From Emcibacter sp. (GTDB lineage Bacteria; Pseudomonadota; Alphaproteobacteria; Sphingomonadales; Emcibacteraceae), in NCBI GenBank assembly GCA_021774785.1, contig JAJFIQ010000019.1, positions 930,001-994,000 on the forward strand: 64,000 nt of DNA. The letters are read 5' to 3'. The notes under the pieces were generated by a model that ran no database searches, had not been told where the DNA came from, and saw only the letters and a program-made list of their open reading frames with translations. Of the stretch, positions 1 to 9,474 are shown piece by piece; position 1 is the stretch's first letter, and every line of letters begins with the position of its first letter. The position numbers were made by a program, and so were the translations under genes.

Positions 1-410
1 TTGCTTTCAGTGAGGATAGCCTCCGTGGTTTTTTCACAGGTCGCCGCAGTAAGGTCATGATCCAGCCCCAGCAAACTGCTATGGCGGAACATCAGGGTAT
101 TATCTTCGGTCCAGATAGCAAAATGCCCAATGGCAAGCCGCTCATTGACCAAGTTTATGGTCTCCAGCATTCTGGATTTTTTAACGTCAGGAACCCGCAT
201 ATCCAGCATACCCGCCGCCTGTAGCAAGTTATCTTCTGCAACCCAGAAATAGCGGATATGGAAATCGCGCCATTCCCCGCTCACGGCAACGATGATTTCC
301 TCATCATTAGACCGCTCATATGGCCATTCATTATCGCCCGCTATCATTTCCAGAATATCTAACGGATTAGCCGCAAAAGCATCGAATCCGTCATAATTTA
401 CCGCTGTCAT
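1..410 (-). CDS. YbjN domain-containing protein, 3' part (cut by window start)
   Basis: The reverse strand reads MTAVNYDGFDAFAANP from an ATG at 410 and stays open to the window edge, so about 136 residues are visible and the C-terminus is missing. The visible part fits the YbjN family (bacterial sensory-transduction regulator fold, no enzymatic function known), with the typical pattern of a short acidic and aromatic N-terminus followed by a strand-rich section (WRDFHIRYFWVAEDNLL). Its ATG overlaps the stop of the upstream ubiK-like gene in an ATGA junction at 407-410, so the two are translationally coupled. YbjN-like and UbiK-like genes are neighbours in many alphaproteobacteria. The family is assigned by recognition of the pattern, not by a search. 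Confidence 0.75.
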   Translation of the reverse strand, partial: MTAVNYDGFDAFAANPLDILEMIAGDNEWPYERSNDEEIIVAVSGEWRDFHIRYFWVAEDNLLQAAGMLDMRVPDVKKSRMLETINLVNERLAIGHFAIWTEDNTLMFRHSSLLGLDHDLTAATCEKTTEAILTES

Positions 411-679
411 TTTTTACTACTTTTTGTTTTCTTCAGCTTCAGAGCTTTTTCTAATGCCGCTATTTTCTTTTCAAGCACCGCATTCTCTGTCCGCGCCTGC
501 TTGACCATATCACTGACCACATCAAATTCTTCACGGCTGACCAGATCCATATCCTTTAGGACATGTTCCAGACGTGCACGAATCATGGCCTCTACTTCGC
601 CCTTTACTCCGTGAAGAGTTCCAACGGCGCTTTGGCCCAATTTCGCTAGATCATCAAGAAATTTATTATCTGTCTGCAC
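407..679 (-). CDS. ubiK: UbiK/YqiC-family accessory factor (BMFP domain)
   Basis: A protein of 90 residues with an amphipathic N-terminal helix (about residues 5-30), a middle part with two short helices, and a C-terminal coiled coil (about 60-80, VLEKKIAALEKALKLKK) ending in a lysine-rich tail. This is the UbiK/YqiC/BMFP layout. In enterobacteria UbiK helps assemble the soluble ubiquinone biosynthesis complex and binds membranes through its N-terminal helix; a similar role here is inference. The start is a GTG at 679 preceded by AAGGTGATC, a strong ribosome binding site; there is no better ATG. It is divergent from lgt and coupled to the ybjN-like gene. Confidence 0.85.
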   Translation of the reverse strand: MQTDNKFLDDLAKLGQSAVGTLHGVKGEVEAMIRARLEHVLKDMDLVSREEFDVVSDMVKQARTENAVLEKKIAALEKALKLKKTKSSKK

Positions 680-828
680 GTGATCACCTTGTACATAAAA
701 ACCGTAATATGACCAAACTCACAATGAAAGCCAAGCGGATTTGGATTTCATGGCGCTTGACTTGAGCGAAAAGCCCTGCATGATGACCCCTAAACAACTG
801 TAAAACTGCAAGGAACGGCAACAAACAT

Positions 829-1647
829 ATGTTAGAAATTTTATTATCAACCGCCCTTACTTTCCCAAATATTTCACCGGATATAATCAGTTTTGGCCCC
901 TTTACGATTCGCTGGTATTCTCTGGCTTATCTTGGGGGGTGGGCCGTTGCCTGGTTTTACATGCTGCAACTGATCAAGAAAAAAGGCGCCCCCTGCACCG
1001 CCCAACAAGTGGGAGACTTCGCTTTCTGGGCCATGGTCGGTGTGATCCTTGGCGGCAGGCTGGGCTATGTAATCTTTTATAATTTCAGTTATTATTTAGG
1101 CCATCCGGGGGATATTCTCGCCCTGTGGGATGGGGGCATGTCATTTCACGGTGGTTTCATCGGTGTCGCTCTGGCAACCTTATTTTTTTGCAAAAAACGA
1201 AAAATCCCTTTTTTCCGATTCACAGATTTACTGGCCTGCATTACGCCCTTTGCCCTGTTCCTCGGGCGGTTGGCAAATTTCGTCAATGGTGAGCTGTTTG
1301 GCCGCCCAACAGAAGCGGCCGTTGGCATGGTCTTTCCTCATGGCGGCCCCCTGCCCCGACACCCAAGCCAGCTTTATGAAGCGGCACTTGAGGGTTTGGC
1401 ACTGTTTTTCCTGCTATGGTTCCTATTTCACTTTACCAGCCTTCGTAAAAAACCCGGTGTATTGACCGGCGTCTTTCTCATCGGTTATGCGTCTGTACGT
1501 ACCTTTGTGGAACAATTCCGCGAGCCGGATAATCATATTGGATTCCTATATGGCACCGAATTTCTTACTATGGGACAATTGTTGTCAATTCCCATGGTTC
1601 TGGTTGGATTGTACCTTATATTCCGTAAAGTCAACAAAGCCATATGA
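829..1647 (+). CDS. lgt: prolipoprotein diacylglyceryl transferase
   Basis: 272 residues, the usual length for Lgt. This inner-membrane enzyme moves the diacylglyceryl group of phosphatidylglycerol onto the lipobox cysteine of prolipoproteins. Several hydrophobic segments are visible (around 30-50, 65-85, 100-125, 185-205, 235-260). The conserved Lgt signature lies around residues 135-160 (FLGRLANFVNGELFGRPT), including the essential Arg and Asn-Gly-Glu residues, and the HGG loop is at about 107. Upstream AAGGAACGG is the likely ribosome binding site. The stop overlaps the next ATG (ATGA at 1644-1647), which begins a three-gene overlap operon with the MidA-like gene and pgeF, an order common in alphaproteobacteria. 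Confidence 0.95.
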   Translation: MLEILLSTALTFPNISPDIISFGPFTIRWYSLAYLGGWAVAWFYMLQLIKKKGAPCTAQQVGDFAFWAMVGVILGGRLGYVIFYNFSYYLGHPGDILALWDGGMSFHGGFIGVALATLFFCKKRKIPFFRFTDLLACITPFALFLGRLANFVNGELFGRPTEAAVGMVFPHGGPLPRHPSQLYEAALEGLALFFLLWFLFHFTSLRKKPGVLTGVFLIGYASVRTFVEQFREPDNHIGFLYGTEFLTMGQLLSIPMVLVGLYLIFRKVNKAI

Positions 1648-2738
1648 ACGCACTCGGATCATATTTAATCAAGCTTATTAAAGCCCAGGGTCCGATTACT
1701 ATCGCCACATTCATGGCTGAAGCTCTGGGCAATGCAAAATATGGCTATTACATGAAAAAGGATCCTTTCGGGCAAAAGGGAGACTTCACGACGGCACCGG
1801 AAATAAGCCAGATGTTTGGCGAGATGATCGGTCTGTGGCATGGTATCAACTGGCTTAATATGGGCAGCCCGGACAAAACCCACCTCATAGAAATAGGCCC
1901 CGGACGGGGAACCCTGATGCAGGATGTATTGCGGACCATGAAGGTTATCCCCGGCCTGATGGATGCCATAGAAGTTCATTTGGTTGAGATGTCCCCGGCA
2001 CTGAAAACCATTCAGGCGGAAAAGCTCAAAGGCTATAAAGCACCCATATGGCATAACAGGATAAGTGATGCGTTGGCTAATGCCCGAGGAGAGCCGGTTT
2101 TAATCATTGCCAACGAATTTTTTGATGCCCTGCCCGTGCGCCAATTCCAAAAAACGGATAACGGTTGGCATGAAAGACTGCTCTGTCTGAACAAAAAGGA
2201 TGAGTTCGTCATTCAACTTGCCCCTGCTCCGTCCCCTGAACAAATAATTCCATCTGCCCTTCATCGGGCTGATGAGGGCAGTATTGTAGGAATTTGCACA
2301 GTTGGTGAGAATATTCTTGCGGAAATTGCCGAACATATACAGCAATTTTGCGGGGCCGCACTGATCATTGATTATGGCCATGACACCCATGGCACCGGTG
2401 ACACGCTCCAAGCGGTACAAAACCATGACTATGCGGATATTCTCTCGAACCCCGGTGATGTTGATCTGACTACTCATGTGGACTTCTTACGCCTGAAGGA
2501 AATCGCGCTCGCTAGTGAAACACGAACATATGGCCCCAAAGGTCAGGGTGAATTTCTGAAATCACTGGGCATAGAAGAAAGAACAAAGGTTTTGCTGGCT
2601 AAAGCCTCTGAAAAACAAAGGACAGACATTCAGGCCGCTTTCCACCGGTTAACTGACGATAGTGAAATGGGCAGCTTGTTTAAAGTCCTTGCCCTGACAG
2701 ACAAGAGCCTGACAGACGTCATTGGTTTTGAGGAATGA
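1644..2738 (+). CDS. class I SAM-dependent methyltransferase, MidA/NDUFAF7 family
   Basis: 364 residues matching the DUF185/MidA family. The mitochondrial member NDUFAF7 dimethylates an arginine of complex I subunit NDUFS2 early in assembly. The SAM-binding motif is visible at about residues 70-80 (HLIEIGPGRGTLMQDVL), followed by a second acidic strand end (VHLVEMSPALK) and the family signature IANEFFDALPVRQF near 150. The gene overlaps lgt and pgeF by 4 bp at both ends, so all three are co-translated. Whether a bacterial member modifies NuoD is inference; the fold and family are clear. Confidence 0.9.
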   Translation: MNALGSYLIKLIKAQGPITIATFMAEALGNAKYGYYMKKDPFGQKGDFTTAPEISQMFGEMIGLWHGINWLNMGSPDKTHLIEIGPGRGTLMQDVLRTMKVIPGLMDAIEVHLVEMSPALKTIQAEKLKGYKAPIWHNRISDALANARGEPVLIIANEFFDALPVRQFQKTDNGWHERLLCLNKKDEFVIQLAPAPSPEQIIPSALHRADEGSIVGICTVGENILAEIAEHIQQFCGAALIIDYGHDTHGTGDTLQAVQNHDYADILSNPGDVDLTTHVDFLRLKEIALASETRTYGPKGQGEFLKSLGIEERTKVLLAKASEKQRTDIQAAFHRLTDDSEMGSLFKVLALTDKSLTDVIGFEE

Positions 2739-3484
2739 AACGCAGTTCACTTCTATCCCATTCAAATATTCGTCACGGGTTTTTCACTCGCAAGGGGGGG
2801 TGCTCAACGGGCATATACGCCTCATTAAATTGTGGCCCGGGATCAGATGACAAGCCGGAAAATATAAACAAGAACCGTCAAACTATTTTATCAAAATTTG
2901 CGCCGCATGCCACCAGACTTTGCGGACTATATCAAATTCACAGCAATATTGTTCATTCTCTGGATACGCCGTGGGATGATGACAGAATACCCAAGGGCGA
3001 TGCCATGGTAACCCGAAAAAAGAATATCGCCCTTGGCATCCTGACAGCAGACTGTGCGCCTGTACTATTCGCTGACCCGGCCAATGGGGTAATTGGTGCC
3101 GCCCATGCCGGATGGAAAGGCGCACTCAATGGCATATTAGAGAATACAGCCCACATGATGTGCCGTGAAGGCGCAGATATTTCCAAAATCACTGCCGTTG
3201 TTGGCCCCTGCATAGCACAGGAAAATTATGAGGTAGGTCCTGAGTTTCTGGAAAACTTTCCAGATTACAATCAATACTTCATCCCCAGTCGCGAGAAAGA
3301 TCATTATTTATTTGATTTAAAAGCATTCTGTTTAAACAAACTTGAAAAAACCGGAATTGGCTATATCGAAATGCTGCCCCATGACACTTATGGCGATTCA
3401 GATAATTTTTTTAGCTACCGTCGAACTACTCACCGCCATGAAAAAGATTATGGCCGACAAATTTCGACCATCATGCTTGTTTAA
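2735..3484 (+). CDS. pgeF: peptidoglycan editing factor / YfiH (laccase-domain) protein
   Basis: 249 residues of the YfiH/PgeF family (old name multicopper polyphenol oxidase). E. coli PgeF keeps L-Ser out of the second stem-peptide position; human LACC1 is a purine nucleoside phosphorylase and adenosine deaminase of the same fold. Diagnostic motifs are VHSLD after LYQIHSN (about 65-75), TADCAPVLFADP (about 103-115), AAHAGWKGAL (about 127) and a C-terminal FFSYRR. The His, Cys and His of the metal/catalytic site lie in these three motifs. It is the last gene of the lgt overlap operon. Confidence 0.9.
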   Translation: MKRSSLLSHSNIRHGFFTRKGGCSTGIYASLNCGPGSDDKPENINKNRQTILSKFAPHATRLCGLYQIHSNIVHSLDTPWDDDRIPKGDAMVTRKKNIALGILTADCAPVLFADPANGVIGAAHAGWKGALNGILENTAHMMCREGADISKITAVVGPCIAQENYEVGPEFLENFPDYNQYFIPSREKDHYLFDLKAFCLNKLEKTGIGYIEMLPHDTYGDSDNFFSYRRTTHRHEKDYGRQISTIMLV

Positions 3485-3558
3485 GTCGCTTTTTAAAAAT
3501 TTTCCCGCTATATATTCTACTTAAGATTCGATGTTCTTAGCTAAGAGGAAATAGCCCT

Positions 3559-4500
3559 ATGAAACTTCTGTCCGGTAACAGCAATCGGCCCCTCTCAGAA
3601 GCCATTGCAAGCTGCCTTGATTTGGAATTGACCAAAGCAGATGTAAAGCGATTTTTAGATGAAGAAGTCTGGATAGAAATACAGGAAAACGTCCGTGGTG
3701 AGGACGTTTTTGTGGTTCAGCCCACTTCTTATCCGGCAAATGACAATGTCATGGAACTATTGGTCAGCATAGATGCCCTGCGTCGTGCTTCTGCCCATCG
3801 GATTACAGCCGTTATTCCTTATTTCGGTTATGCCCGTCAGGACAGGAAACCCGGGCCCCGCACGCCTATTTCAGCAAAACTCATGGCCAACCTGATTACG
3901 CAGGCTGGTGCCGACCGCGTGCTTACAATGGACCTGCATGCGGGACAAATTCAGGGGTTTTTCGATATTCCAACCGATAATTTGTTTGCATCCCCGGTTC
4001 TTGTCCGCGATATCAGGGAAAATCTCATGAATAATGGCAAAAAAATCATGGTCGTATCGCCGGACGTTGGCGGCGTGGTTCGCGCCCGCGCCCATGCAAA
4101 ACGCCTGGATAATGCGCCACTGGGTATAATTGATAAACGCCGCGAAAAGGCTGGTGTATCAGAGGTTATGAATATCATTGGTGATGTAGAGGGTTATCAT
4201 TGCATTCTGGTGGATGACATTGTTGATTCTGCTGGAACCCTGTGCAATGCTGCAACGGCCCTGAAAGCCAATGGTGCAACAGGTGTGAGCGCCTATGTGG
4301 CCCATGGTGTTTTCTCCGGTCCGGCGGTTGAAAGAATTACCAATTCTGATCTGGAAACTGTTGTCACAACCGATAGCATATGCGCCACTGAAGCCGTTGC
4401 AAACTGCGATAAAATACGTCAGGTAAGCATAGCCCCACTATTTGCTGAGGCCATCAGACGAATCAATACAGCGGAGTCTGTTTCCGTCCTGTTCGATTAG
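3559..4500 (+). CDS. prs: ribose-phosphate pyrophosphokinase
   Basis: 313 residues, full length for class I PRPP synthetase. It makes PRPP from ribose-5-phosphate and ATP for nucleotide, His, Trp and NAD synthesis. The flexible catalytic loop region ([10 protein letters not shown]) is near residue 90-100, the metal-binding segment [14 protein letters not shown] near 128-141, and the PRPP-binding loop [11 protein letters not shown] near 215-225. The ATG at 3559 follows AAGAGGAAATAGCCC, a clear ribosome binding site. It stands between pgeF and rplY; the prs-rplY-pth-ychF order is the common one in proteobacteria. Confidence 0.97.
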   Translation: MKLLSGNSNRPLSEAIASCLDLELTKADVKRFLDEEVWIEIQENVRGEDVFVVQPTSYPANDNVMELLVSIDALRRASAHRITAVIPYFGYARQDRKPGPRTPISAKLMANLITQAGADRVLTMDLHAGQIQGFFDIPTDNLFASPVLVRDIRENLMNNGKKIMVVSPDVGGVVRARAHAKRLDNAPLGIIDKRREKAGVSEVMNIIGDVEGYHCILVDDIVDSAGTLCNAATALKANGATGVSAYVAHGVFSGPAVERITNSDLETVVTTDSICATEAVANCDKIRQVSIAPLFAEAIRRINTAESVSVLFD

Positions 4501-4650
4501 GGGCTGGTGACAATTACGGTCAGGGCGTTGGTTTGGTCATAATGGTCAACAGACCCTAGTCATTAAAATATATAAATAATCATTGAGTTTTCATCCGTTA
4601 CACGTTAAAAGCTGCGAACTGTAAGGTCTGTGCTCTTATACAAGTGTGCG

Positions 4651-4692
4651 GGCCTTTGATAATTGGCACCCCTGGAGGCCAATATCTTTTTT
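4651..4692 (+). promoter_or_regulatory. terminator-like hairpin with alternative pairing in the rplY leader (candidate attenuator)
   Basis: ATTGGC at 4662-4667 pairs perfectly with GCCAAT at 4678-4683 and is followed by a T run (4687-4692), an intrinsic-terminator shape. It ends only 18 nt before the rplY start codon, so a promoter does not fit between them and rplY must be read through it. GGCCT at 4651-4655 can instead pair with AGGCC at 4676-4680, which uses part of the same strand and would break the terminator. This is the arrangement of an attenuator. It could also simply be the prs terminator with leaky read-through. Confidence 0.5.
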
Positions 4693-4710
4693 CAATCAAG
4701 GAGAATTAAA

Positions 4711-5364
4711 ATGGCAAAATCAGTTATGAAAGCTGAATTGCGCGAAAAAGCGGGTAAGGGGTCCTCTCGTGCGTTACGTAGAGAAGACAAAATACCGGCT
4801 GTTATATACGGCGACAAAAAAGAACCAACCCTAGTTACTCTGTCCAGGGTTGATCTGGTAAAGGAACTTAATAAAGGTGGGTTCATGAATACTTCTTATG
4901 AAGTACAGGTAGGCAAAGACAAGGAAACAGTACTTCCCCGTGACGTACAGTTCCACCCAGTGTCTGACTGGCCCTTACATGTTGACTTCCTGCGTCTTGC
5001 CAAAGGTGCAAGCCTGAATGTTATGATTCCTATTCACTTCACGGGTGATGAAGTATGTCTCGGTATCAAAGCGGGCGGCATACTTTCTGTTGTTCGTCAT
5101 GAAGTTGAATTCAATTGTCCGGCTGATGCGATCCCCGAATCCATCGTGATTGACATTTCCGAACTCGACATGAATGATAGCATCCATATTAGTGCTGTAT
5201 CATTGCCTGAGAATGTGACACCGGTTATTGATGACCGGGACTTCACCATTGCCACCATCGCCGCACCAAGCGGACTGAAGAGTTCCGATGAGGAAGATGA
5301 AGAAGGAGTAGCAGAAGGTGAAGAAGGCGAAGAAGAAACAACAGAAGAAGGTGGCGAAGAATAA
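4711..5364 (+). CDS. rplY: 50S ribosomal protein bL25/general stress protein Ctc
   Basis: 217 residues, the long CTC form: an N-terminal 5S-rRNA binding L25 domain (about 1-95, with GKGSSRALRREDKIPAVIYG), a second TL5-type beta domain (about 100-185), and a very acidic glutamate-rich tail (from about 190). The start is the ATG at 4711 directly after AAGGAGAATTAAA. A longer in-frame reading from a TTG at 4663 would run through the terminator-like hairpin and has no ribosome binding site. It is followed by pth after 23 bp. Confidence 0.96.
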   Translation: MAKSVMKAELREKAGKGSSRALRREDKIPAVIYGDKKEPTLVTLSRVDLVKELNKGGFMNTSYEVQVGKDKETVLPRDVQFHPVSDWPLHVDFLRLAKGASLNVMIPIHFTGDEVCLGIKAGGILSVVRHEVEFNCPADAIPESIVIDISELDMNDSIHISAVSLPENVTPVIDDRDFTIATIAAPSGLKSSDEEDEEGVAEGEEGEEETTEEGGEE

Positions 5365-5387
5365 TCTTCACCCTTTAAGGATTAGCC

Positions 5388-5978
5388 ATGTTGTTATTGG
5401 TCGGACTGGGTAACCCCGGTAGTAAATACAACGACAATCGGCATAATATAGGATTTATGGCGGTGGACGAGATTGTTCGCCGCCATAACTTTAGCTCCCC
5501 CAAGGCCCGCTTTCAGGGATTAACCTGTGAAGGACAGTTGGGGTCTGAAAAAGTCCTGATCCTGAAACCACAAACCTATATGAATCTGTCCGGTCAATCG
5601 GTAGGCGAAGCTGCCCGATTTTATAAAATACCACCGGAGGGCATATTCATATTTCACGACGAACTGGATATTCCTGCTACCAAAATCAAATTCAAGACTG
5701 GCGGTGGTCATGCGGGGCATAATGGACTACGCAGTATTGACCAACATATCGGTAAAGATTATCACCGTATTAGAATAGGTATTGGTCACCCGGGAAATAA
5801 AAACCGGGTACATGGTCATGTTCTTGGCGACTTTGCGAAATCTGATCAGGAATGGCTTGAGCCGCTTCTGGAAGGAATAGCCGATGCTGCCCCAGCCCTA
5901 ACAGATCACTCCGGTGAGACGACGGGGGCAAAATTTTTGAATGAATTGGGCCTTAGGCTCAAACCTAATAACAAATAA
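5388..5978 (+). CDS. pth: peptidyl-tRNA hydrolase
   Basis: 196 residues, normal for bacterial Pth, which recycles peptidyl-tRNA released from stalled ribosomes. The N-terminus LLVGLGNPGSKYNDNRHNIG holds the catalytic His and substrate Asn residues. The second signature is KPQTYMNLSGQSV, followed by HDELDIP (the catalytic Asp) and GGGHAGHNGLRSI. The ATG follows AAGGATTAGCC. It sits between rplY and ychF, the conserved order. Confidence 0.97.
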   Translation: MLLLVGLGNPGSKYNDNRHNIGFMAVDEIVRRHNFSSPKARFQGLTCEGQLGSEKVLILKPQTYMNLSGQSVGEAARFYKIPPEGIFIFHDELDIPATKIKFKTGGGHAGHNGLRSIDQHIGKDYHRIRIGIGHPGNKNRVHGHVLGDFAKSDQEWLEPLLEGIADAAPALTDHSGETTGAKFLNELGLRLKPNNK

Positions 5979-5990
5979 CGGATTAATATT

Positions 5991-7094
5991 ATGGGTTTTA
6001 AATGTGGTATTGTGGGGTTGCCCAACGTGGGTAAATCAACGCTTTTTAATGCGCTGACCAATACAGCGGCGGCAGCAGCAGCCAATTACCCCTTTTGCAC
6101 CATAGAGCCTAATGTTGGGCAGGTTCCCGTACCGGACCCTCGTCTGAATTTGTTGGCTGAGATAGCTGGGTCAAAAGAAATCATACCCACACAACTGTCT
6201 TTCGTAGATATAGCGGGTCTTGTGCGCGGTGCGTCACAGGGTGAAGGTCTGGGAAATCAGTTCCTCGCCAATATTCGCGAAGTGGATGCTATCATCCATG
6301 TACTACGCTGTTTTGAAGATGATGACATTACCCATGTGGAAGGTATCATCGACCCCATTGCCGATGCAGAAACCGTTGAGACAGAATTAATGCTCGCAGA
6401 TATTGACAGCCTGAGCAAACGGAAAGCCGGACTGGAAAGGCGCATCCGGGGGCAGGACAAGGAAGCCAAGCTTATCATGGATTTGGTCGAACGCATGCTG
6501 GAAGTTCTGGAACAGGGCGCTCCTGCCCGCACCGTTATCGCCGCTGATGCTGAAGAACAAAAATTAATCAATGAGTTGCAACTTCTGACCTCAAAGCCGG
6601 TATTATATGTCTGTAATGTCAGTGAAGATGATGCCGCAGGCGGCAACGACAAAAGCGCGCGTGTTGCAGGAAAAGCCGCTGCGGAAAATGCCGTTTCAGT
6701 TAATATTTCAGCGGCACTTGAGGCGGAAATCGCACAGCTTGACGACCCTGAGGAACAGAAAGCATTTCTGGAAGATTTAGGGTTAGGCGAAACTGGCCTT
6801 GGTCGTGTTATCCGAGCGGGATATGATCTATTACACCTGATCACTTATTTCACCGTTGGCCCAAAAGAGGCACGCGCATGGACGGTTGAGCAAAATACTA
6901 TGGCCCCCCAAGCCGCAGGCGTTATCCACACTGATTTTGAGAAAGGTTTTATTCGCAGCGAGACTATTTCTTACGATGATTATATCGAACATAACGGTGA
7001 AAGTGGTGCCAAAGATGTCGGGAAGATGCGTCTGGAAGGTAAAGAATATATAGTCGTTGATGGTGACGTCCTTCACTTCCGCTTTGCAAATTAA
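5991..7094 (+). CDS. ychF: redox-regulated ATPase/GTPase YchF (Obg family)
   Basis: 367 residues. The P-loop is [11 protein letters not shown] near residue 8-18. The switch region has [20 protein letters not shown]. In place of the guanine-specifying NKxD motif it has NVSE, as in YchF/OLA1, which prefer ATP. A coiled-coil insert (about 130-190) and the C-terminal TGS domain (about 280-360, [17 protein letters not shown]) complete the family layout. E. coli YchF binds ribosomes and affects translation starts and the oxidative stress response. It starts 12 bp after pth and converges with the histidine kinase gene. Confidence 0.96.
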   Translation: MGFKCGIVGLPNVGKSTLFNALTNTAAAAAANYPFCTIEPNVGQVPVPDPRLNLLAEIAGSKEIIPTQLSFVDIAGLVRGASQGEGLGNQFLANIREVDAIIHVLRCFEDDDITHVEGIIDPIADAETVETELMLADIDSLSKRKAGLERRIRGQDKEAKLIMDLVERMLEVLEQGAPARTVIAADAEEQKLINELQLLTSKPVLYVCNVSEDDAAGGNDKSARVAGKAAAENAVSVNISAALEAEIAQLDDPEEQKAFLEDLGLGETGLGRVIRAGYDLLHLITYFTVGPKEARAWTVEQNTMAPQAAGVIHTDFEKGFIRSETISYDDYIEHNGESGAKDVGKMRLEGKEYIVVDGDVLHFRFAN

Positions 7095-7099
7095 ATATT

Positions 7100-9241
7100 T
7101 TAATTTTTAACCGTTCTTTCAGGCGGAAAGGTCACGGTAATGATGGTACCTTCCCCCAATTTACTTTCAATGGTAAATTGAGCATCATGATTTAATGATA
7201 GTTTATTGCTTATAGAAAGACCAAGTCCTGTACCCTGGTGTTGATTATCCCTTATTAGAGGGTCGTTTTGGACGAGCACAAAAGGTTCTGTTATTTGGGG
7301 TATATCTTCTTGTGGAATACCAATACCCGTGTCACATATGCTTAAACAGATACTATTATTCTCATTAAGATTAAGCTTTGTCGTAATTGTCCCGCCTTCG
7401 GGGGTGAACTTTATGGAATTAGATAATAGGTTTAAAAGAATTTGATTGATTTGAATTTTATCCGCTTTTAATTTCAGTTTCTCATCAGATATTTCTACCC
7501 GCATTTGAAGTTGTTTTTTTCCTAAGAGTACTGTTACCGTATCATAACAATCAGAAATAATTTTTTGCATATTCAGCATTTCTTCAAAAAACGGCGTTTC
7601 CCCGGATTCAATTTTGGAAAGATCAAGAATATCTGAAATAATACTTAAGAGGTGGTCTCCTGATTCCGTGATAATATTAGCATACTCAACGTATTTTTCT
7701 TCACCTACTGGCCCTAAAACCTGACTTTGTATCATTTGGGAATAACCAATAATAGCATTTAAAGGTGTTCTGAGCTCATGACTCATATTAGCCAAAAATT
7801 TTGTTTTTGCACGGTTTGCAAGCTCGGCTTTTTCTTTGGCCATTTCCAAATCTTGTCGGTATTTATTTTCTTGGGTCATATCCAACAGAATCGCTGTGAA
7901 TAAGGTTTCATCTTCCAATTCAACCTTTGCTACAGAAGCAAACATATCAAATTTTGTTCCATCTTTTCTAACACCAAAAATGGGTTTACGTTTGTCCATT
8001 TCCATGGATGGTGAATCTGATGCGAGAAAGCTCTTTATATGTGACTTATGGCGAGACTGAATATTTTTTGGAAGCAACAAATTAATGCTCTTTCCACTTA
8101 TTTCTTTTTCAGTATGACCAAAAATTCGCTCTGCCCCTCTACTGAAATGCAAAATTCTGCCGTAAATATCTGTAGTGATAAAACCTTCAGGTGCCAACCG
8201 CAAAATAGAGTATAATTTTTTCTCTGCACGTTGCAGGTTTCTCTCTCGTTCGTTCTGTTCGGTTATATCTTGTACCAAAGCTACAAACCCATGAACTTTA
8301 CCATTTTCATCCTTATGGGGCACATATTTAACAATAACAGTCATTATATTACCATCACTGTTCCTCACCTTATTAATAAAATTTATTACATTTCCTATCA
8401 GTGCGTATTTGATATTAGTTCTTGCTTTTTGATAGGCCTCTTTACCAATTACTTCATTTACTTTTTTACGCTTTAAATCTTTCTCGCTGATGTTTCTGCT
8501 TTTTAAATACCATTCATTGGCAAATTTATAATTTTCATTCTGGTCAACATAATTGATTCCAACAGAAACAGAATTAATGATCAATTTTAGCAAAGCCTCA
8601 TTTTCAGAAACGGCCTTCTCAGCTTCAAAAAGCCGTTTGTAATCACTTTTGATGCTCTTTGTCAGAAAAATGGAAAAAACCAGAATTCCAATTGAACCCG
8701 AAATAAGAGAGATAAAAACAAAATTAAGAATAAAATCTTGTGTTTTATCTACTAAGGGCTGGAACTGTTCCGAATTAGTTTGAAAACCCTCCTTGGCTTC
8801 GGAGAGAGCTAATGCTAATGCATCTTTGGAAAGTTGTCCCAATTCAAAAGCATTAATAGACACAATAGTTTTTTCGGCTAACGCAATATCATTGAAACAT
8901 AATGTCACCGCTTTATAAGTACCCAGCGATTTCATCAACACCCGTTCAAAAGTTCCCAGTGTTTTCAGGCAACCCGCAGGCTGCGCCATAATCAACAACA
9001 GATCTTGTCTAAAAGTATCAACGCTTACCGTGTTATTTTCATAATCTAGAACATGCTCAAAAAAAACTTGATTATATTTGAGATGTAGAAAATTCAACTT
9101 ATGTAATGTGGAAGATTTATTAATCTGATAAGTGCCAAAAACACCTAGGACACCCGATAGTAGTATCATAAAAATGATAATACCCAATTTGGTAGTAATG
9201 GAAAAATTCACTATGACGAACCTATATATTAAAAGGCACAC
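7100..9241 (-). CDS. membrane sensor histidine kinase with two PAS domains
   Basis: About 713 residues. Membrane helix at about 17-37, an extracytoplasmic helical sensor of about 130 residues, a second membrane helix at about 168-193, then PAS (about 205-325), PAS (about 345-460), a HisKA domain with the phospho-acceptor His in NMSHELRTPLNAI, and a HATPase domain with N (LLNLLSNSIKF), G1 (DTGIGIP) and G2 (GTGLGLS) boxes. The reading from a GTG at 9241 is the longest; a GTG at the VNFSITTK position is an alternative and would put the membrane helix nearer the N-terminus. No response regulator is adjacent, so it is an orphan kinase. The ligand is unknown. Confidence 0.9.
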   Translation of the reverse strand: MCLLIYRFVIVNFSITTKLGIIIFMILLSGVLGVFGTYQINKSSTLHKLNFLHLKYNQVFFEHVLDYENNTVSVDTFRQDLLLIMAQPAGCLKTLGTFERVLMKSLGTYKAVTLCFNDIALAEKTIVSINAFELGQLSKDALALALSEAKEGFQTNSEQFQPLVDKTQDFILNFVFISLISGSIGILVFSIFLTKSIKSDYKRLFEAEKAVSENEALLKLIINSVSVGINYVDQNENYKFANEWYLKSRNISEKDLKRKKVNEVIGKEAYQKARTNIKYALIGNVINFINKVRNSDGNIMTVIVKYVPHKDENGKVHGFVALVQDITEQNERERNLQRAEKKLYSILRLAPEGFITTDIYGRILHFSRGAERIFGHTEKEISGKSINLLLPKNIQSRHKSHIKSFLASDSPSMEMDKRKPIFGVRKDGTKFDMFASVAKVELEDETLFTAILLDMTQENKYRQDLEMAKEKAELANRAKTKFLANMSHELRTPLNAIIGYSQMIQSQVLGPVGEEKYVEYANIITESGDHLLSIISDILDLSKIESGETPFFEEMLNMQKIISDCYDTVTVLLGKKQLQMRVEISDEKLKLKADKIQINQILLNLLSNSIKFTPEGGTITTKLNLNENNSICLSICDTGIGIPQEDIPQITEPFVLVQNDPLIRDNQHQGTGLGLSISNKLSLNHDAQFTIESKLGEGTIITVTFPPERTVKN

Positions 9242-9474
9242 CCCATACAGTATAAAAGTACTATATACTTTAGCCTACTTACCTACCCAAACTATCTATT
9301 TTGATACTAACAAAATAGATATGTACTTTCAAGCGTATACAATTAACCAGAAGCACAATCCAAATTTTGTCAGTATAAATCATCTCTTACCTAAATTTCA
9401 AACTTAGATATTTATTTTGATTTTTTGGTAAAAATTAACTGGCGTCCATTGGGTTTATAGGGCAAAATATTGTC

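Noticed and set aside
6257-6844. 195-residue frame on the minus strand opposite ychF
   Set aside because: Rich in Ser and Arg, no family likeness, fully inside a conserved gene; a typical shadow frame.
9132-9407. 91-residue plus-strand frame overlapping the start of the PAS kinase gene
   Set aside because: It is low-complexity and without ribosome binding site; probably just promoter DNA.
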